NCBI GenBank assembly: GCA_019359615.1
Contig: JAHHHA010000002.1
Coordinates: 62,001-126,000 of the forward strand
Source of the DNA: Cyanosarcina radialis HA8281-LM2
Lineage (GTDB): Bacteria > Cyanobacteriota > Cyanobacteriia > Cyanobacteriales > CCAP-1448
DNA length: 64,000 nt
Reading direction: 5' to 3'
Numbering within the stretch: the first letter of the stretch is position 1; the number at the start of each line of letters is the position of its first letter. Positions 1 to 9,916 of this stretch are shown one piece after another. The notes under the pieces are model-generated. The model was not told the DNA's origin, made no database searches, and saw nothing but the letters and a program-made list of their open reading frames with translations. A program made the position numbers and the translations under genes.

Positions 1-48
1 CTCTACATTCTGAACTCCTGAACTTCTGTATTCTGAACTTCTGTTTTT
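1..48. repeat. Short tandem degenerate repeat (gaactcctgaacttctg type)
   Basis: Repeated variants of 'ctgaactcctgaacttctg' run up to the mtnA start codon. The same motif recurs before dnaE and elsewhere in the window. It resembles the short tandemly repeated sequences (STRR) known from filamentous cyanobacteria. No separate Shine-Dalgarno motif is visible before mtnA. Confidence 0.6.
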
Positions 49-1095
49 ATGATCTATCCCGTCATCTGGCAAGAAGATCGCGCCCTACTGATCGATCAAA
101 ATCGCTTGCCTACCGAATACTCTTTTGTCGAAATCAGCCGCTATGAAGATATGGCGGAGGCGATTAAAACCATGATCGTCAGGGGTGCGCCAGCAATTGG
201 GGTGGCGGCCGCTTATGGAGTATATCTGGGGGCGAGAGAAATCGACACCGCAGATCGCCAAGAATTTTTGACTCAACTAGAGCAAATTGCCCAAATATTA
301 GGCCAAACTCGCCCGACAGCGGTGAATTTGTTCTGGGCGATCGCTAGGATGCTGAAAGCTGCCCGTCAGACCGTAGGGCCTGTAGACTATATCAAAACCG
401 TCTTGCTGGAAACTGCCAAAGAAATTAATGCTGAAGACTTGCAAACTTGTCAGGCAATAGGCGATCGCGGTTTAGAAGTCTTACCTACTCAACCGGAAAA
501 ATTGTGTCTGCTGACTCACTGTAATGCTGGTGCGTTAGCCACAGCGGGTTACGGTACGGCATTAGGAGTAGTGCGCTCGGCTTGGCGAGAAGGGCGCTTA
601 GCGAGAGTGTACGCCGATGAAACCCGTCCCCGCCTGCAAGGAGCCAAACTAACCACTTGGGAATGCGTTCGAGAAGGGATTCCCGTCACCGCCATTACCG
701 ACAGCATGGCCGCCCATTGCATGAAACAGGGTTTAATCGATGCTGTCGTCGTCGGTGCCGATCGCATTGCGGCTAATGGCGATACGGCTAATAAAATCGG
801 GACTTACAGCTTAGCCTTAGTAGCTAAGGCTCATAACGTGCCCTTCTTCGTCGCCGCCCCCCTATCTACGATCGATTGGGAACTCCCCGACGGCAGCCAA
901 ATTCCGATCGAGGAACGCCACCCTTCAGAAATCTATCAAGTTGGAGATACCATTTTGTATCCGCCAGGGGTAGAGTTTTACAACCCCGCATTTGATGTGA
1001 CTCCAGCTAATTTAATTGCCGCGATCGTTACCGAATATGGGGCATTCGCCCCCAGTCAACTAAAGGAAAAGTTACATCAACAGCAAGCAGTTTAG
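49..1095 (+). CDS. mtnA: S-methyl-5-thioribose-1-phosphate isomerase
   Basis: This enzyme isomerises methylthioribose-1-phosphate to methylthioribulose-1-phosphate in the cytosolic methionine salvage pathway. The 348-residue product is full length for the eIF2B-like MtnA family. Visible signatures are [13 protein letters not shown] (residues 45-57), the [10 protein letters not shown] segment with the likely catalytic Cys158, and [13 protein letters not shown] with the likely catalytic Asp238. The ATG start gives the family N-terminus directly and sits right after a tandem repeat. No other salvage gene is adjacent, so it looks monocistronic. Identity is very likely from the motifs; activity is inferred from the family. 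Confidence 0.95.
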   Translation: MIYPVIWQEDRALLIDQNRLPTEYSFVEISRYEDMAEAIKTMIVRGAPAIGVAAAYGVYLGAREIDTADRQEFLTQLEQIAQILGQTRPTAVNLFWAIARMLKAARQTVGPVDYIKTVLLETAKEINAEDLQTCQAIGDRGLEVLPTQPEKLCLLTHCNAGALATAGYGTALGVVRSAWREGRLARVYADETRPRLQGAKLTTWECVREGIPVTAITDSMAAHCMKQGLIDAVVVGADRIAANGDTANKIGTYSLALVAKAHNVPFFVAAPLSTIDWELPDGSQIPIEERHPSEIYQVGDTILYPPGVEFYNPAFDVTPANLIAAIVTEYGAFAPSQLKEKLHQQQAV

Positions 1096-1217
1096 TTGGC
1101 TAAATATTTATGCCCAAATCGAATCGTCCAGCCGGAGCGAACATCCGCGAACTGGCCCTAAAAAGACGAGTCAAGGCGATCGCTTCTTTTGCTTCCGCAG
1201 GATTAGCCATGATTGAT

Positions 1218-1250
1218 GTAGGTTGGGTTGAACGGAGTGAAACCCAACAC
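1218..1250. repeat. GTTGGGTT...AACCCAAC hairpin repeat, copy 1
   Basis: The element reads GTAGGTTGGGTT-gaacggagtg-AAACCCAACA, so GTTGGGTT pairs with AACCCAAC around a ten-base loop. Two further copies lie near 9.85 kb and 34.15 kb. It is a dispersed hairpin repeat common in cyanobacteria and translates as the familiar spurious peptide GWVERSETQ. Confidence 0.8.
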
Positions 1251-1276
1251 TCTTGGGGTGCTGGGTTTCTAGCAAC

Positions 1277-2128
1277 TCAATTCAGTCGTAGAAATTGCTG
1301 GAGTCGATCGGCTATTTCTCCAACTCGAGCGAAATTTCTCACGCCAGGAAGCTTGTACTTCTTCCCAGAATTAAGCACGATCGTCAACTGATACAACTTC
1401 CAACGGCGACGATGAAAATACTCGCCCACTTCAACCGAGTGAATTTCTCGAAGCGCGTATGTTTTGGTACGAGTTCCCAGTAATGTATGGACTTCGCGAA
1501 GGTAGAGATTGCGGGTTTTATCGAGGGTAATGGTTTGCGATCGCACGCCTGCATACAGTACCAAAGGTGCAATTAAGACAAAGGACAACAAAAAGATCGC
1601 TCCTACCCAAAAGCCCTCGCTCCAGCGGGTATCCTCTTCAATTTGGAAAGAGGGAGCCTGGGAATTTAGAAAAGTTTTGATTTTTTGAGCGGCTTCAGGC
1701 TGAAATGTGGGTTGAGAACCCGATTCGATCGCATATTGCGTTTCAAATACCCTAACTTTACTGGACTTGGCAATCAAGGAAATCCAAACTTTTGCGGTTC
1801 CGCCCCCCCGGTTGTTCGACCACTTGGCCGAATCTAGCTTAGCATCGACAACTTGCGGAATCGAGCGATCGGGCACCATCTTCACCAAACCGAGATATTG
1901 AGATTTACTCCACGCGCAATCAACTATTTTGGGTTCGGTTCTTTGGCAAGATAGCCTAGATACGCCAAATTCAGACGAAAACAGCACCAGCATTCCTAGA
2001 GGAATGCCACCAAAACCAAGCGCCCAAAATACCATAAACAGATTAATCAGTATTCCAGGGTGATGTTTGAGAATCAGTTTTGATTCGCTTTCCTCGACAA
2101 TGCCAATTTGAGGAAATAAATTAGCCAT
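1277..2128 (-). CDS. Conserved membrane protein of unknown function
   Basis: A 283-residue protein not assigned to a named family. It has a hydrophobic segment near residues 27-50 and a second near 175-195. Between them is a soluble stretch with Cys residues (LSCQRTEPKIVDCAW). After the second segment a basic, beta-rich C-terminus follows (YLREVHTLLGTRTKTYALREI, LPGVRNFARVGEIADRL), reminiscent of the bacterial PH-like region in two-TM cyanobacterial proteins. The ATG start and lack of overlap with other genes support it as real. It converges on mtnA with the hairpin repeat between them. No function can be assigned. Confidence 0.7.
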   Translation of the reverse strand: MANLFPQIGIVEESESKLILKHHPGILINLFMVFWALGFGGIPLGMLVLFSSEFGVSRLSCQRTEPKIVDCAWSKSQYLGLVKMVPDRSIPQVVDAKLDSAKWSNNRGGGTAKVWISLIAKSSKVRVFETQYAIESGSQPTFQPEAAQKIKTFLNSQAPSFQIEEDTRWSEGFWVGAIFLLSFVLIAPLVLYAGVRSQTITLDKTRNLYLREVHTLLGTRTKTYALREIHSVEVGEYFHRRRWKLYQLTIVLNSGKKYKLPGVRNFARVGEIADRLQQFLRLN

Positions 2129-2352
2129 GTGAAGTAGTTAGAGCCATATTTTCAAGTTGCTAATTTTCAGGCTTAGAATGTTGTTTAAAAAAATCGCGAT
2201 CGTAGGGATACTACAACACTGATAAAATAGTAGGCGATCGCCCTCATCTTTAATTCTACACTCTAAGTAGAAATAATAAATCTGGCCATATGTTACAGAT
2301 AGAGCTAACACCCGAATGTCAAGCACGAATCTCAACCTATCTTGAAAAATGA

Positions 2353-2727
2353 GAGGGGAAAACCTTAATTTTATCAGTAAGTCGAACAGGCAAAAGTGCG
2401 GTCTGTCCAGGATGCGGTCGCCGCTCGGAACATTTACATCAAAACCAAAAACACTTAGTTAAAGATTTACCGATGGGGGATAAAGAAGTGATACTCAACG
2501 TAAATCGACTAAGATTCAAGTGTAAGAAATGTCAGAATACCTTTAGCCAAAAACTAGATTTTGTGGAAGAAAGAAGAGGATATACGCATCGATATGCCGA
2601 AAATATTGTGCGGCAAGTGATTAATAGCGATGTCAGTAATGTGGCAGTAAGTTTAATCCTGGCTCCGACCTGTTTAATTGCCGACTCAACTGCACCAGAA
2701 CCAATAGAACAAAGCTGTTCTGCCTGA
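2353..2727 (+). pseudogene. ISL3-family transposase remnant (N-terminal zinc finger only)
   Basis: Reading from just after the in-frame TGA gives SVSRTGKSAVCPGCGRRSEH followed by VNRLRFKCKKCQNTFSQKL and RRGYTHRYAENIVRQVI. This CPGC...CKKC zinc-ribbon layout is the N-terminus of ISL3-type transposases. Family resemblance stops near NSDVSNVAV, and the frame ends soon after, so the catalytic domain (most of a ~400-residue enzyme) is missing. No start codon precedes the zinc finger in frame; the first ATG lies inside it. It is a dead insertion-sequence relic. Confidence 0.8.
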
Positions 2728-3079
2728 TAATAACTGTAGTTAATGACGCTACATATGATTAACAGCCTGGAAATTTACTCAGAATTCTTAGACGCTCCAG
2801 CAGAATGTACAGGAGGAATTCGAGATGATGACTATGCCTATAAATCAGATATCTGCGATCGCTTGCTGAAGGCGATCGTTTGGAATAGCCAATCTAAAGT
2901 CAAATAGGCCCTGTCCGCAGCATCTAGAGAAAACTTGAAGGCAGTCAGTGGGGCTGCATCCTCATATGCTAGATTAAGGGCAAGTTATTTTTGGTGGAAC
3001 ATCAGAGCGAGAGCTTTCACCACGCAAAAGCGTCGAGCTATGCCAAAATTAACCCAGGTGTCTTGTAGATCTTGAGTAA
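2728..3079. other. Intergenic stretch without a recognised gene
   Basis: Between the transposase relic and the kinase gene there is one 50-codon frame (ATG near 2755) and two HIP1-like GCGATCG sites. No family, RNA fold or repeat was recognised. It may be decayed insertion-sequence DNA. Confidence 0.4.
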
Positions 3080-4483
3080 ATGGCTTGGGTAGCTGGGCAA
3101 AAGTTATACGGCGATCGCTATATCATCCAGAAAGAACTGGGCAAAGGGGGTTTTGGAGTTACCTATCTAGCCACAGACAAAAAGGGCAATCTCGTCGTCA
3201 TTAAAACCCTGAAGGATGATGTCCTGAGCGATTCTCAAATCTCCACTTTCCGCGATAAATTGTTGCGGGATTTTCGCGATGAGGCCCTGCGGCTAGCACT
3301 ATGCCGTCATCCTCATATCGTCTGCATTGAAAATGCCTTCTATGAAGGGCTGCTTCCTTGCATTGTCATGGAATACGTTGAGGGAGAAGATCTGTGGGAA
3401 ATCGTCGAAAAGTACGGTGCCCTCTCGGAAGCTGAGGCTTTGCGTTACATCTGGCAAATCGGACAGGCTTTAATGGTGATGCACGATAAAGGTTTGTTGC
3501 ATCGGGATATCAAGCCCCAAAATATTATGGTGCGGGCGGGCAAATCCGAAGCCGTACTCATTGACTTTGGGGTAGCTAGAGAGTTTATCTCTGATGTGAC
3601 GATGATGAATACCCAAACCTTAACTCAAGGCTTTGCCCCGATCGAGCAATATGCCCCCCAAGCGCGACGGGGAGAATATACCGATGTTTACGCCCTCGCA
3701 GCTACTTTGTACTACTTGCTGACCAAACAAATGCCCTTGCCAGCCCCAGCAATGGCGGCCAAAATTCCCCTGACTCCACCCCAACAGCTTAATCCGACGA
3801 TTAGCGATCGAGTCAATGAGGCCATTATCAAGGGGATGGCATTTGCTGGCGAACACCGTCCGCCGTCTGTGGAAGCCTGGTTGGAAATAGCGGGCAACCC
3901 CGATCCAGCACCAGCGAATCCAGCAGTACCCTCAGCGCCGCCGCCCGTCGCCCCGCCCGTGCCTGTAGCCGTCGAGAAGCCCAGCACTCAATCATCGCTA
4001 ACACCCCATCAAATTCAACTGTCTTCTGAAGTCGGGGCAGATTATCGCCCACTAGAAGATTTGCTGTCAGCCCAAAAATGGCGGGAAGCCGATGAAGAAA
4101 CTAGAAGAGTGATGCTGAAAGTCGCTAACCGAGAGAAAGAAGGCTGGTTGGATGCTACAGCGATCGATCGATTTCCTTGTAGAGATTTGCTGACAATCGA
4201 TCGACTGTGGGTGAAGTATAGTAAAGGCCGCTTTGGCTTTAGCATTCAAAAACAAGTTTGGGAAGGCGTTGGCGGGCAAGCTAATTCCGATTGGGAAACT
4301 TACTGTCGGTTTGGCGATCGCGTGGGCTGGCGAGTGAACGGCAACTGGGTCAATAATAACAACATCAATTTCGATCCTATGGGTTCTCTAGGACATTTAC
4401 CCATTTGCAGTCGGTTTTCTGGTTTGTTTTGGGTGCGGGTAATCTCTTCCCTGGCTGCTAGATTGCTCGAATGCGGCATTTAG
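3080..4483 (+). CDS. Serine/threonine protein kinase with C-terminal GUN4 domain
   Basis: A Hanks-type kinase. Residues 21-26 form the glycine loop GKGGFG, Lys42 is the ATP lysine in VVIK, HRDIKPQN at 141-148 holds the catalytic Asp143, and DFG is at 162-164. A proline/alanine-rich linker (about 270-315) leads to a GUN4 domain from about 318 (YRPLEDLLSAQKWREAD, DRLWVKYSKGRFGFSIQ, FGDRVGWRV). GUN4 domains bind porphyrins such as Mg-protoporphyrin, so a link between tetrapyrrole status and phosphorylation is a reasonable inference. No transmembrane segment is seen. This kinase-GUN4 fusion is a known cyanobacterial architecture. Its target is unknown. Confidence 0.92.
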   Translation: MAWVAGQKLYGDRYIIQKELGKGGFGVTYLATDKKGNLVVIKTLKDDVLSDSQISTFRDKLLRDFRDEALRLALCRHPHIVCIENAFYEGLLPCIVMEYVEGEDLWEIVEKYGALSEAEALRYIWQIGQALMVMHDKGLLHRDIKPQNIMVRAGKSEAVLIDFGVAREFISDVTMMNTQTLTQGFAPIEQYAPQARRGEYTDVYALAATLYYLLTKQMPLPAPAMAAKIPLTPPQQLNPTISDRVNEAIIKGMAFAGEHRPPSVEAWLEIAGNPDPAPANPAVPSAPPPVAPPVPVAVEKPSTQSSLTPHQIQLSSEVGADYRPLEDLLSAQKWREADEETRRVMLKVANREKEGWLDATAIDRFPCRDLLTIDRLWVKYSKGRFGFSIQKQVWEGVGGQANSDWETYCRFGDRVGWRVNGNWVNNNNINFDPMGSLGHLPICSRFSGLFWVRVISSLAARLLECGI

Positions 4484-4489
4484 AGAGGG

Positions 4490-4612
4490 GGAGAGGGGGA
4501 GATGGGGAGATGGGGAGATGGGGAGATGGGGAGATGGGGAGATGGGGCGAGAGGTGAGTTCGGAGTTCGGAGTTATTTTTAACTCCACACTCAACACTCC
4601 ACACTTAACACT
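4490..4612. repeat. Octamer GGGGAGAT array and ACACTCC/AACACTT repeats
   Basis: About six near-perfect GGGGAGAT units are followed by 'gagttcggagttcggag' and by variants of 'ctccacactcaacactcc'. The same CCCCATCT and AACACTC families recur before devA and beside the ndh genes. It is STRR-like low-complexity DNA, not coding. Confidence 0.85.
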
Positions 4613-4638
4613 TCTAAAGCACTCCACACTACACACCT

Positions 4639-4760
4639 GTACGGGCGAAGCATTTGGTAAATAAATTCAGGTTCAGACTATTAAGTTATCGCCCAAATGC
4701 TAAGTGCAAGGCACAGGCTGCGCCTTAGCGAAGCCATGCTGCAGGCTATACGCCCCTACT
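4639..4760. repeat. GGGCGAAGCATTTGG palindromic element interrupted by a second small element
   Basis: The left arm GGGCGAAGCATTTGG and right arm CCAAATGC...GCCCCTAC are the ends of a dispersed cyanobacterial repeat. The right arm is split after CCAAATGCT by about 48 bases rich in GCAGGCTGCGCC / GCGAAGCC, a separate palindromic unit that recurs elsewhere in the window. This looks like one small repeat inserted in another. Confidence 0.6.
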
Positions 4761-4826
4761 TCTTCAACTTCTGAACTCCTGAACTCCTAAACTTAACACT
4801 TAACACTCAACACTCAACACTTCTTA
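4761..4826. repeat. STRR leader directly upstream of dnaE
   Basis: Variants of 'ttctgaactcctgaactcc' and 'aacacttaacactcaacactc' fill the space up to the dnaE start. No purine-rich ribosome binding site is visible. Confidence 0.7.
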
Positions 4827-4828
4827 CA

Positions 4829-7800
4829 ATGTCTTTTGTTGGTTTACATATTCACAGCGATTACAGTTTGCTCGATGGTGCTAGTCAGTTACCCCAACTA
4901 GTCGATCGCGCTGTCGAGTTGAAAATGCCTGCGATCGCGCTTACCGATCATGGGGTCATGTATGGGGCGATCGAATTGATAAAAATCTGCCGAAATCGTC
5001 ATGTTAAGCCGATTATTGGCAACGAAATGTATGTGATTAATGGCGATATTGAAGAGAGAACGCGAGAAAGAAAAAAACGCTATCAAAGATTTCACCAGGT
5101 CGTTCTGGCGAAAAATACTCAAGGCTATAAAAATTTAGTCAAGCTGACGACAATTTCTCACCTCAAAGGCTTTCAGGTGCGCCCTTGTATTAATAAAGAA
5201 TTGCTTCAGAAGTATCATGAAGGGCTGATCGTCACTAGCGCTTGTTTGGGTGGCGAAGTTCCGCAAATGATTCTTCAAGGCAAGCTTGATACTGCCCGCG
5301 AAGTCGCTAAGTGGTATCAAGAAGTTTTTGGCAGCGATTACTATTTAGAAATTCAAGATCACGGTTCGATCGAAGATCGAATTGTTAACGTGGAAATCGT
5401 TAAAATCGCTAAAGAATTAGGAATCAAAATTATTGCGACTAACGATTCTCACTTTATCTCTTGCTACGACGTAGAAGCTCACGATGCCTTGCTGTGCATT
5501 CAAACGGGCAAATTAATTGCTGAAGATAATCGGATGCGCTACAGCGGTACGGAGTATCTCAAGTCGGCTGAAGAAATGGCGATGCTGTTTCGCGATCACT
5601 TGCCGGAAGAGGTAATTCAAGAGGCGATCGATAACACTTTAGAAGTTGCAGAAAAAGTCCAGCCATATAACATTCTGGGCGAACCTAGACTGCCAAATTA
5701 TCCAGTGCCAAACGATCACACCGCTGATAGCTTTGTAGAAGAAAAAGCTTGGGAAGGATTGATTGTTCGTTTGGGTTGTCGTTCTCGATCGGAAATTGAT
5801 TCTACCTATAAAGAGCGCCTGGAATACGAGTTGAAAATCATCCAGCAAATGGGGTTTTCTACTTACTTTTTGGTAGTATGGGATTATATTAAATATGCTA
5901 GAGATCATAGCATTCCTGTGGGTCCGGGACGCGGTTCGGCGGCAGGTTCTCTAGTCGCTTATGCTTTAAAAATTACTAATATCGATCCGGTACATCACGG
6001 CTTATTATTTGAACGTTTTCTCAATCCAGAACGGAAGTCAATGCCCGATATTGATACCGATTTCTGCATCGAGAAAAGAGATAAAGTGATTGAATACGTG
6101 ACCGAAAAGTATGGAGGCGATCGAGTCGCTCAAATTATTACTTTCAACCGTCTGACATCCAAAGCAGTTTTAAAAGATGTTGCTAGAGCATTAGGTATTC
6201 CTTATGGAGAAGCCGACAAACTAGCAAAATTAATTCCAGTAGTGCGAGGCAAACCGACAAAACTCAAAGTCATGATTTCTGACGAAACACCATCGCCAGA
6301 ATTTAAAGAAAAGTATGACAGCGATCCGCAAGTTCGTAACTGGCTCGATATGGCCATGCGAATTGAAGGTACTAATAAAACCTTTGGCGTTCATGCGGCT
6401 GGAGTGGTAATTTCCTCCGAGCCATTAGATGAAATTGTCCCGTTACAACGCAACAATGACGGGTCGGTTATCACTCAATATTTCATGGAAGATTTAGAAG
6501 CGCTCGGGTTGTTGAAAATGGATTTTCTCGGACTGAAAAACCTGACTACAATCCAAAGGACGATCGAGCTAATTAAAGAAACCAATCACGTTGCTTTAGA
6601 TCCAGACCAGTTACCTCTAGATGAAAGGAAAGCTCAGCGGATTCTAGCCAAAAGTGACGTGCAAAAAATGCCGCCCGATATTCAAAGAGCTTACGACACT
6701 TTAGAAAAAGGGCAACTAGAAGGAATTTTTCAATTAGAATCTTCGGGAATGCGTCAAGTCGTGCGAGATTTAAAGCCTTCTTGCATCGAAGATGTTTCTT
6801 CAATTTTGGCCTTATATCGACCGGGGCCTTTAGATGCGGGTTTAGTTCCTCAGTTTATCAATCGCAAGCACGGGCGAGAAAAAGTGGAGTATCAACATCC
6901 GCTTTTAGAACCAATTTTAGAAGAAACATACGGCACTCTTTGCTATCAAGAGCAAATCATGAAGATGGCTCAAGATTTAGCAGGCTACTCTTTAGGGCAA
7001 GCCGATTTACTGCGTCGTTGTCTGAGCGGTTCAACTGAAGTAATTGATGCCGAAAGTGGTAGATTAGTCACCCTACGAGAAATAGCCGATCGCCCAGAAT
7101 ATTGGTTGGGCAGAAAAGTTCTTTCTTTAGACTTAACCACTCAAAAAATCGTCCAAAAGCCAATTACTGAAATTCATCTTAACGGCGTTCAAGACGTTTG
7201 GGAGTTAACAACTAAAACTAATCGAAAAATTAGAGCTACTAACAATCATCTGTTTTATACACTGCTAGGATGGCAACCGCTCAAGCATTTTAAAGTAGGC
7301 GATCGCATCGGTTTACCTCAGATACTTCCGATAGATTGTACTAATGACATATTGGATGCTCAAATTAAGTTAACTGCTTATTTGCTTGGCGACGGACATC
7401 TTTCAACTAAATCTCCGTCTTGTAGTTATTTCTGTAATAGCGATCTGGAGTTGATTGCTGACTTCAATCGGTGTGCAACAGAACTTTTTGGTTCGCCAGC
7501 ACCATTAGATTGTCAATTACATCTAGGACGTAAATCAGTAACTTATGCCAGAATTGGTTTCGTGTCCGCTTTCAACAGTTGGGTAGATCGACACATAAAA
7601 CGCGCCCATTCTCGCGATAAAGAAATTCCTGACTGGGTATTTTCTCTATCGTCGCAACAATTACAACTTTTCTTGGGAACGTTATGGTCAACAGATGGCA
7701 GTTTCGATCTAAAAATCGGACATACTGACTACACTTCAACATCTGAAGTTCTAGTTCGCCAAATTCAACATCTCTTATTGCGGTTGGGTATAGTAGCATT

Positions 7801-9685
7801 ATTTAATATCAAAAAAATTACTTATCGAGGTCAGCCTCACGTTTCTTATCGGGCGCAAATTACAGGACGTGAGGATATACTGAAGTTTTGCAAGTTAATT
7901 CAACCGTATCTAAGTATCGCTAAGCAACAAAAAGCTCAAACTTGTTATTTGGCTGTTAAAGATAAAATTTGCAATCAGTCTAAATACTCGATCCCTTCAG
8001 AAGTTATCAAACTAATTGCAGTTGCTAAACAAGCAAAACAAATGACATGGGACGAAATCGATTTAGCTGTAGGTGCAACTAAAGGAACAATGTCCTCTGG
8101 TTTAAACTTTCAAAAAACTCCTTGTCGAAGTTTAGCCCGTCACCGAGTTCGTAACTTTGCTCTAGCTTTTCAAGATCGAGAATTGATGAGGATAGCGGAA
8201 TCAGAAGTTTTCTGGGATGAAGTTGTAGCAATTGAATATGTAGGCAAAGAAGAAGTTTTCGATCTAAGCATTCCGCAAACTCATAATTTTATTGCTAATG
8301 ACTTTATCGCTCATAACTGCATGGGTAAAAAGAAAGCCGATGAAATGCAGAAGCAACGGGAAATTTTTATTGATGGTTCGACTAAAAATGGAATTCAGAA
8401 AAAAGTCGCCGACCAACTATTCCAGCAGATGGTTTTATTTGCGGAGTATTGCTTCAACAAATCTCACTCAACGGCTTACGCTTATGTAACTTATCAAACG
8501 GCTTACTTAAAAGCTAATTATCCAGAAGAATATATGGCGGCGCTGCTAACGGCTAATAGCGGCGATACCGATAAGGTGCAAAAATATATTTCTACTTGTT
8601 TGAGTATGAATATTGAGATCGATCCGCCAGATATCAATCGCTCTGGAGTCGATTTCACGCCATCAAAGGGCAAAATTCTGTTTGGATTTTCCGCAGTTCG
8701 CAACCTGGGACAAGGAGCGATCGAATCGATTTTAACTGCTAGGAACGAGGGAGGAAACTTTAAAACTCTAGCTGATTTTTGCGATCGCGTCGATCTGCGT
8801 ACTGTTAACCGCCGTGCCTTAGAATCTTTGATCTATTGTGGGGCATTCGATAAAATCCAATCTAATCGGAATCAGTTACTCAAAGACCTAGACTTAGTAA
8901 TTAGTTGGGCGCAGTCTCGTGCTAAAGATCGATCGATCGGTCAAGGTAACCTCTTCGAGTTATGGGAAGAAGCAGCTTCAGAAACGCAAGCTAGTTCTGG
9001 GTTTGAATCTGCTCCTAAATCGGCCCCGGTACCAGATTTACCGCAACGAGAAAAACTGCGGCTGGAAAAAGAATATCTGGGATTTTACGTCTCGGAACAT
9101 CCCTTGAAGTCAGTTAACCAGTCAGCCCGCCTGCTATCGCCGATTAACCTGACTGAAGTTAACGATATTTACCAAGATACTGCTATTAGTGCGGTCATCA
9201 TCGTGACTTCGATTAAACCTGTAGTAACCAAGAAAGGCGATCGCATGGCAATTTTACAGATCGAAGACCTCACGGGTCAAACTGAAGCCGTGGTGTTCCC
9301 GAAAGTTTACGAACGGATTCACCCGGTTTTGCAACCCGACGCTCAGTTAATTATTTGGGGTAAAGTCGATCGGCGGGACGAACAAAATCAACTAATTGTC
9401 GAAGATGCCGAACCCATAGAAAGAGTGCAGTTAGTGATGGTAGAACTAACACCGCAGCAGGCTGGCGACAGTCAAGAACAGTATCGTTTAAGAAATACTT
9501 TAAAAGAATTTGCCAGCGATAAAGAGAAAGCTAAAGTTCCTGTATTTGGTATGGTTGTAGCTCCCAATCAGCGGCAAATGGTGCGATTCGGTCGTCAATT
9601 TTGGGTACACGATCGCCAAGCAGCAATTGCCGGACTCAACAATGCTAAATTTACGGCTTATTCGCAACCGCTCATAAGTAAGTAA
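4829..9685 (+). CDS. dnaE: DNA polymerase III subunit alpha, single gene with in-frame intein
   Basis: This is the replicative polymerase. The 1618-residue precursor should splice to about 1185 residues, normal for DnaE. The PHP domain opens with [11 protein letters not shown] and [10 protein letters not shown]. The catalytic MPDIDTD motif gives Asp407 and Asp409, and a C-terminal OB fold follows ([20 protein letters not shown]). The intein occupies residues 731-1163, between GQADLLRR and [10 protein letters not shown]. The site where many cyanobacteria carry the split DnaE intein (AEY/CFN) is uninterrupted: [15 protein letters not shown], with Cys at residue 1208. So the gene is neither split nor interrupted there. 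The ATG gives the standard [13 protein letters not shown] start. Confidence 0.97.
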   Translation: MSFVGLHIHSDYSLLDGASQLPQLVDRAVELKMPAIALTDHGVMYGAIELIKICRNRHVKPIIGNEMYVINGDIEERTRERKKRYQRFHQVVLAKNTQGYKNLVKLTTISHLKGFQVRPCINKELLQKYHEGLIVTSACLGGEVPQMILQGKLDTAREVAKWYQEVFGSDYYLEIQDHGSIEDRIVNVEIVKIAKELGIKIIATNDSHFISCYDVEAHDALLCIQTGKLIAEDNRMRYSGTEYLKSAEEMAMLFRDHLPEEVIQEAIDNTLEVAEKVQPYNILGEPRLPNYPVPNDHTADSFVEEKAWEGLIVRLGCRSRSEIDSTYKERLEYELKIIQQMGFSTYFLVVWDYIKYARDHSIPVGPGRGSAAGSLVAYALKITNIDPVHHGLLFERFLNPERKSMPDIDTDFCIEKRDKVIEYVTEKYGGDRVAQIITFNRLTSKAVLKDVARALGIPYGEADKLAKLIPVVRGKPTKLKVMISDETPSPEFKEKYDSDPQVRNWLDMAMRIEGTNKTFGVHAAGVVISSEPLDEIVPLQRNNDGSVITQYFMEDLEALGLLKMDFLGLKNLTTIQRTIELIKETNHVALDPDQLPLDERKAQRILAKSDVQKMPPDIQRAYDTLEKGQLEGIFQLESSGMRQVVRDLKPSCIEDVSSILALYRPGPLDAGLVPQFINRKHGREKVEYQHPLLEPILEETYGTLCYQEQIMKMAQDLAGYSLGQADLLRRCLSGSTEVIDAESGRLVTLREIADRPEYWLGRKVLSLDLTTQKIVQKPITEIHLNGVQDVWELTTKTNRKIRATNNHLFYTLLGWQPLKHFKVGDRIGLPQILPIDCTNDILDAQIKLTAYLLGDGHLSTKSPSCSYFCNSDLELIADFNRCATELFGSPAPLDCQLHLGRKSVTYARIGFVSAFNSWVDRHIKRAHSRDKEIPDWVFSLSSQQLQLFLGTLWSTDGSFDLKIGHTDYTSTSEVLVRQIQHLLLRLGIVALFNIKKITYRGQPHVSYRAQITGREDILKFCKLIQPYLSIAKQQKAQTCYLAVKDKICNQSKYSIPSEVIKLIAVAKQAKQMTWDEIDLAVGATKGTMSSGLNFQKTPCRSLARHRVRNFALAFQDRELMRIAESEVFWDEVVAIEYVGKEEVFDLSIPQTHNFIANDFIAHNCMGKKKADEMQKQREIFIDGSTKNGIQKKVADQLFQQMVLFAEYCFNKSHSTAYAYVTYQTAYLKANYPEEYMAALLTANSGDTDKVQKYISTCLSMNIEIDPPDINRSGVDFTPSKGKILFGFSAVRNLGQGAIESILTARNEGGNFKTLADFCDRVDLRTVNRRALESLIYCGAFDKIQSNRNQLLKDLDLVISWAQSRAKDRSIGQGNLFELWEEAASETQASSGFESAPKSAPVPDLPQREKLRLEKEYLGFYVSEHPLKSVNQSARLLSPINLTEVNDIYQDTAISAVIIVTSIKPVVTKKGDRMAILQIEDLTGQTEAVVFPKVYERIHPVLQPDAQLIIWGKVDRRDEQNQLIVEDAEPIERVQLVMVELTPQQAGDSQEQYRLRNTLKEFASDKEKAKVPVFGMVVAPNQRQMVRFGRQFWVHDRQAAIAGLNNAKFTAYSQPLISK
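7019..8317 (+). other. DnaE intein with LAGLIDADG-type homing endonuclease
   Basis: A 433-residue intein. It starts with Cys1 ([14 protein letters not shown]), has the block B motif ATNNH (residues 74-78) and ends in [19 protein letters not shown], with the penultimate His and terminal Asn needed for splicing. The next residue is an extein Cys. Two endonuclease motifs are present, [10 protein letters not shown] (120-129) and [13 protein letters not shown] (218-230). Each retains an acidic residue, so the nuclease may be active. Ends, catalytic residues and reading frame are intact, so splicing is expected. Confidence 0.95.
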
Positions 9686-9730
9686 CTTCATGAATTCATA
9701 TATAATTTATCGGTTATGCCGTTTCACACC

Positions 9731-9790
9731 TAGATCCCCCTAAATCCCCCTTAAAAAGGGGGACTTTGAGAGTTTTCCCCCCTGTTTGGT
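9731..9790. repeat. GATCCCCCTAAATCCCCCTT / AAGGGGGA hairpin repeat
   Basis: TCCCCCTT-aaa-AAGGGGGA forms an eight-base-pair stem a few dozen bases beyond the dnaE stop. The sequence is a common dispersed cyanobacterial repeat. It could end dnaE transcription but has no long T tract. Confidence 0.65.
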
Positions 9791-9843
9791 ACAAGCTGCA
9801 CGGCAAGGAAACCTCGCCACGCTTGCATCCGCTTTTTAACCTA

Positions 9844-9876
9844 GTAGGTTGGGTTGAACGGAGTGAAACCCAACAC
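9844..9876. repeat. GTTGGGTT...AACCCAAC hairpin repeat, copy 2
   Basis: Almost identical to the copy near 1.2 kb (GTAGGTTGGGTT-gaacggagtg-AAACCCAACACTC). It lies in the convergent gap between dnaE and the FecR-TPR gene. Confidence 0.8.
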
Positions 9877-9916
9877 TCCAGAAACGTGGGGTTTTGCTAT
9901 CGCTGCATGGCAGAGT

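Noticed and set aside
1110-1391. 93-codon frame after mtnA
   Set aside because: It is largely the translation of the GTTGGGTT hairpin repeat (GWVERSETQ) and overlaps the opposite-strand membrane protein. No family resemblance.
2755-2907. 50-codon frame beside the transposase relic
   Set aside because: No recognisable motif or ribosome site; lies in decayed insertion-sequence DNA.
8441-8460. Split DnaE intein site
   Set aside because: The AEY-CFN junction is read straight through. The only intein is 44 codons upstream.
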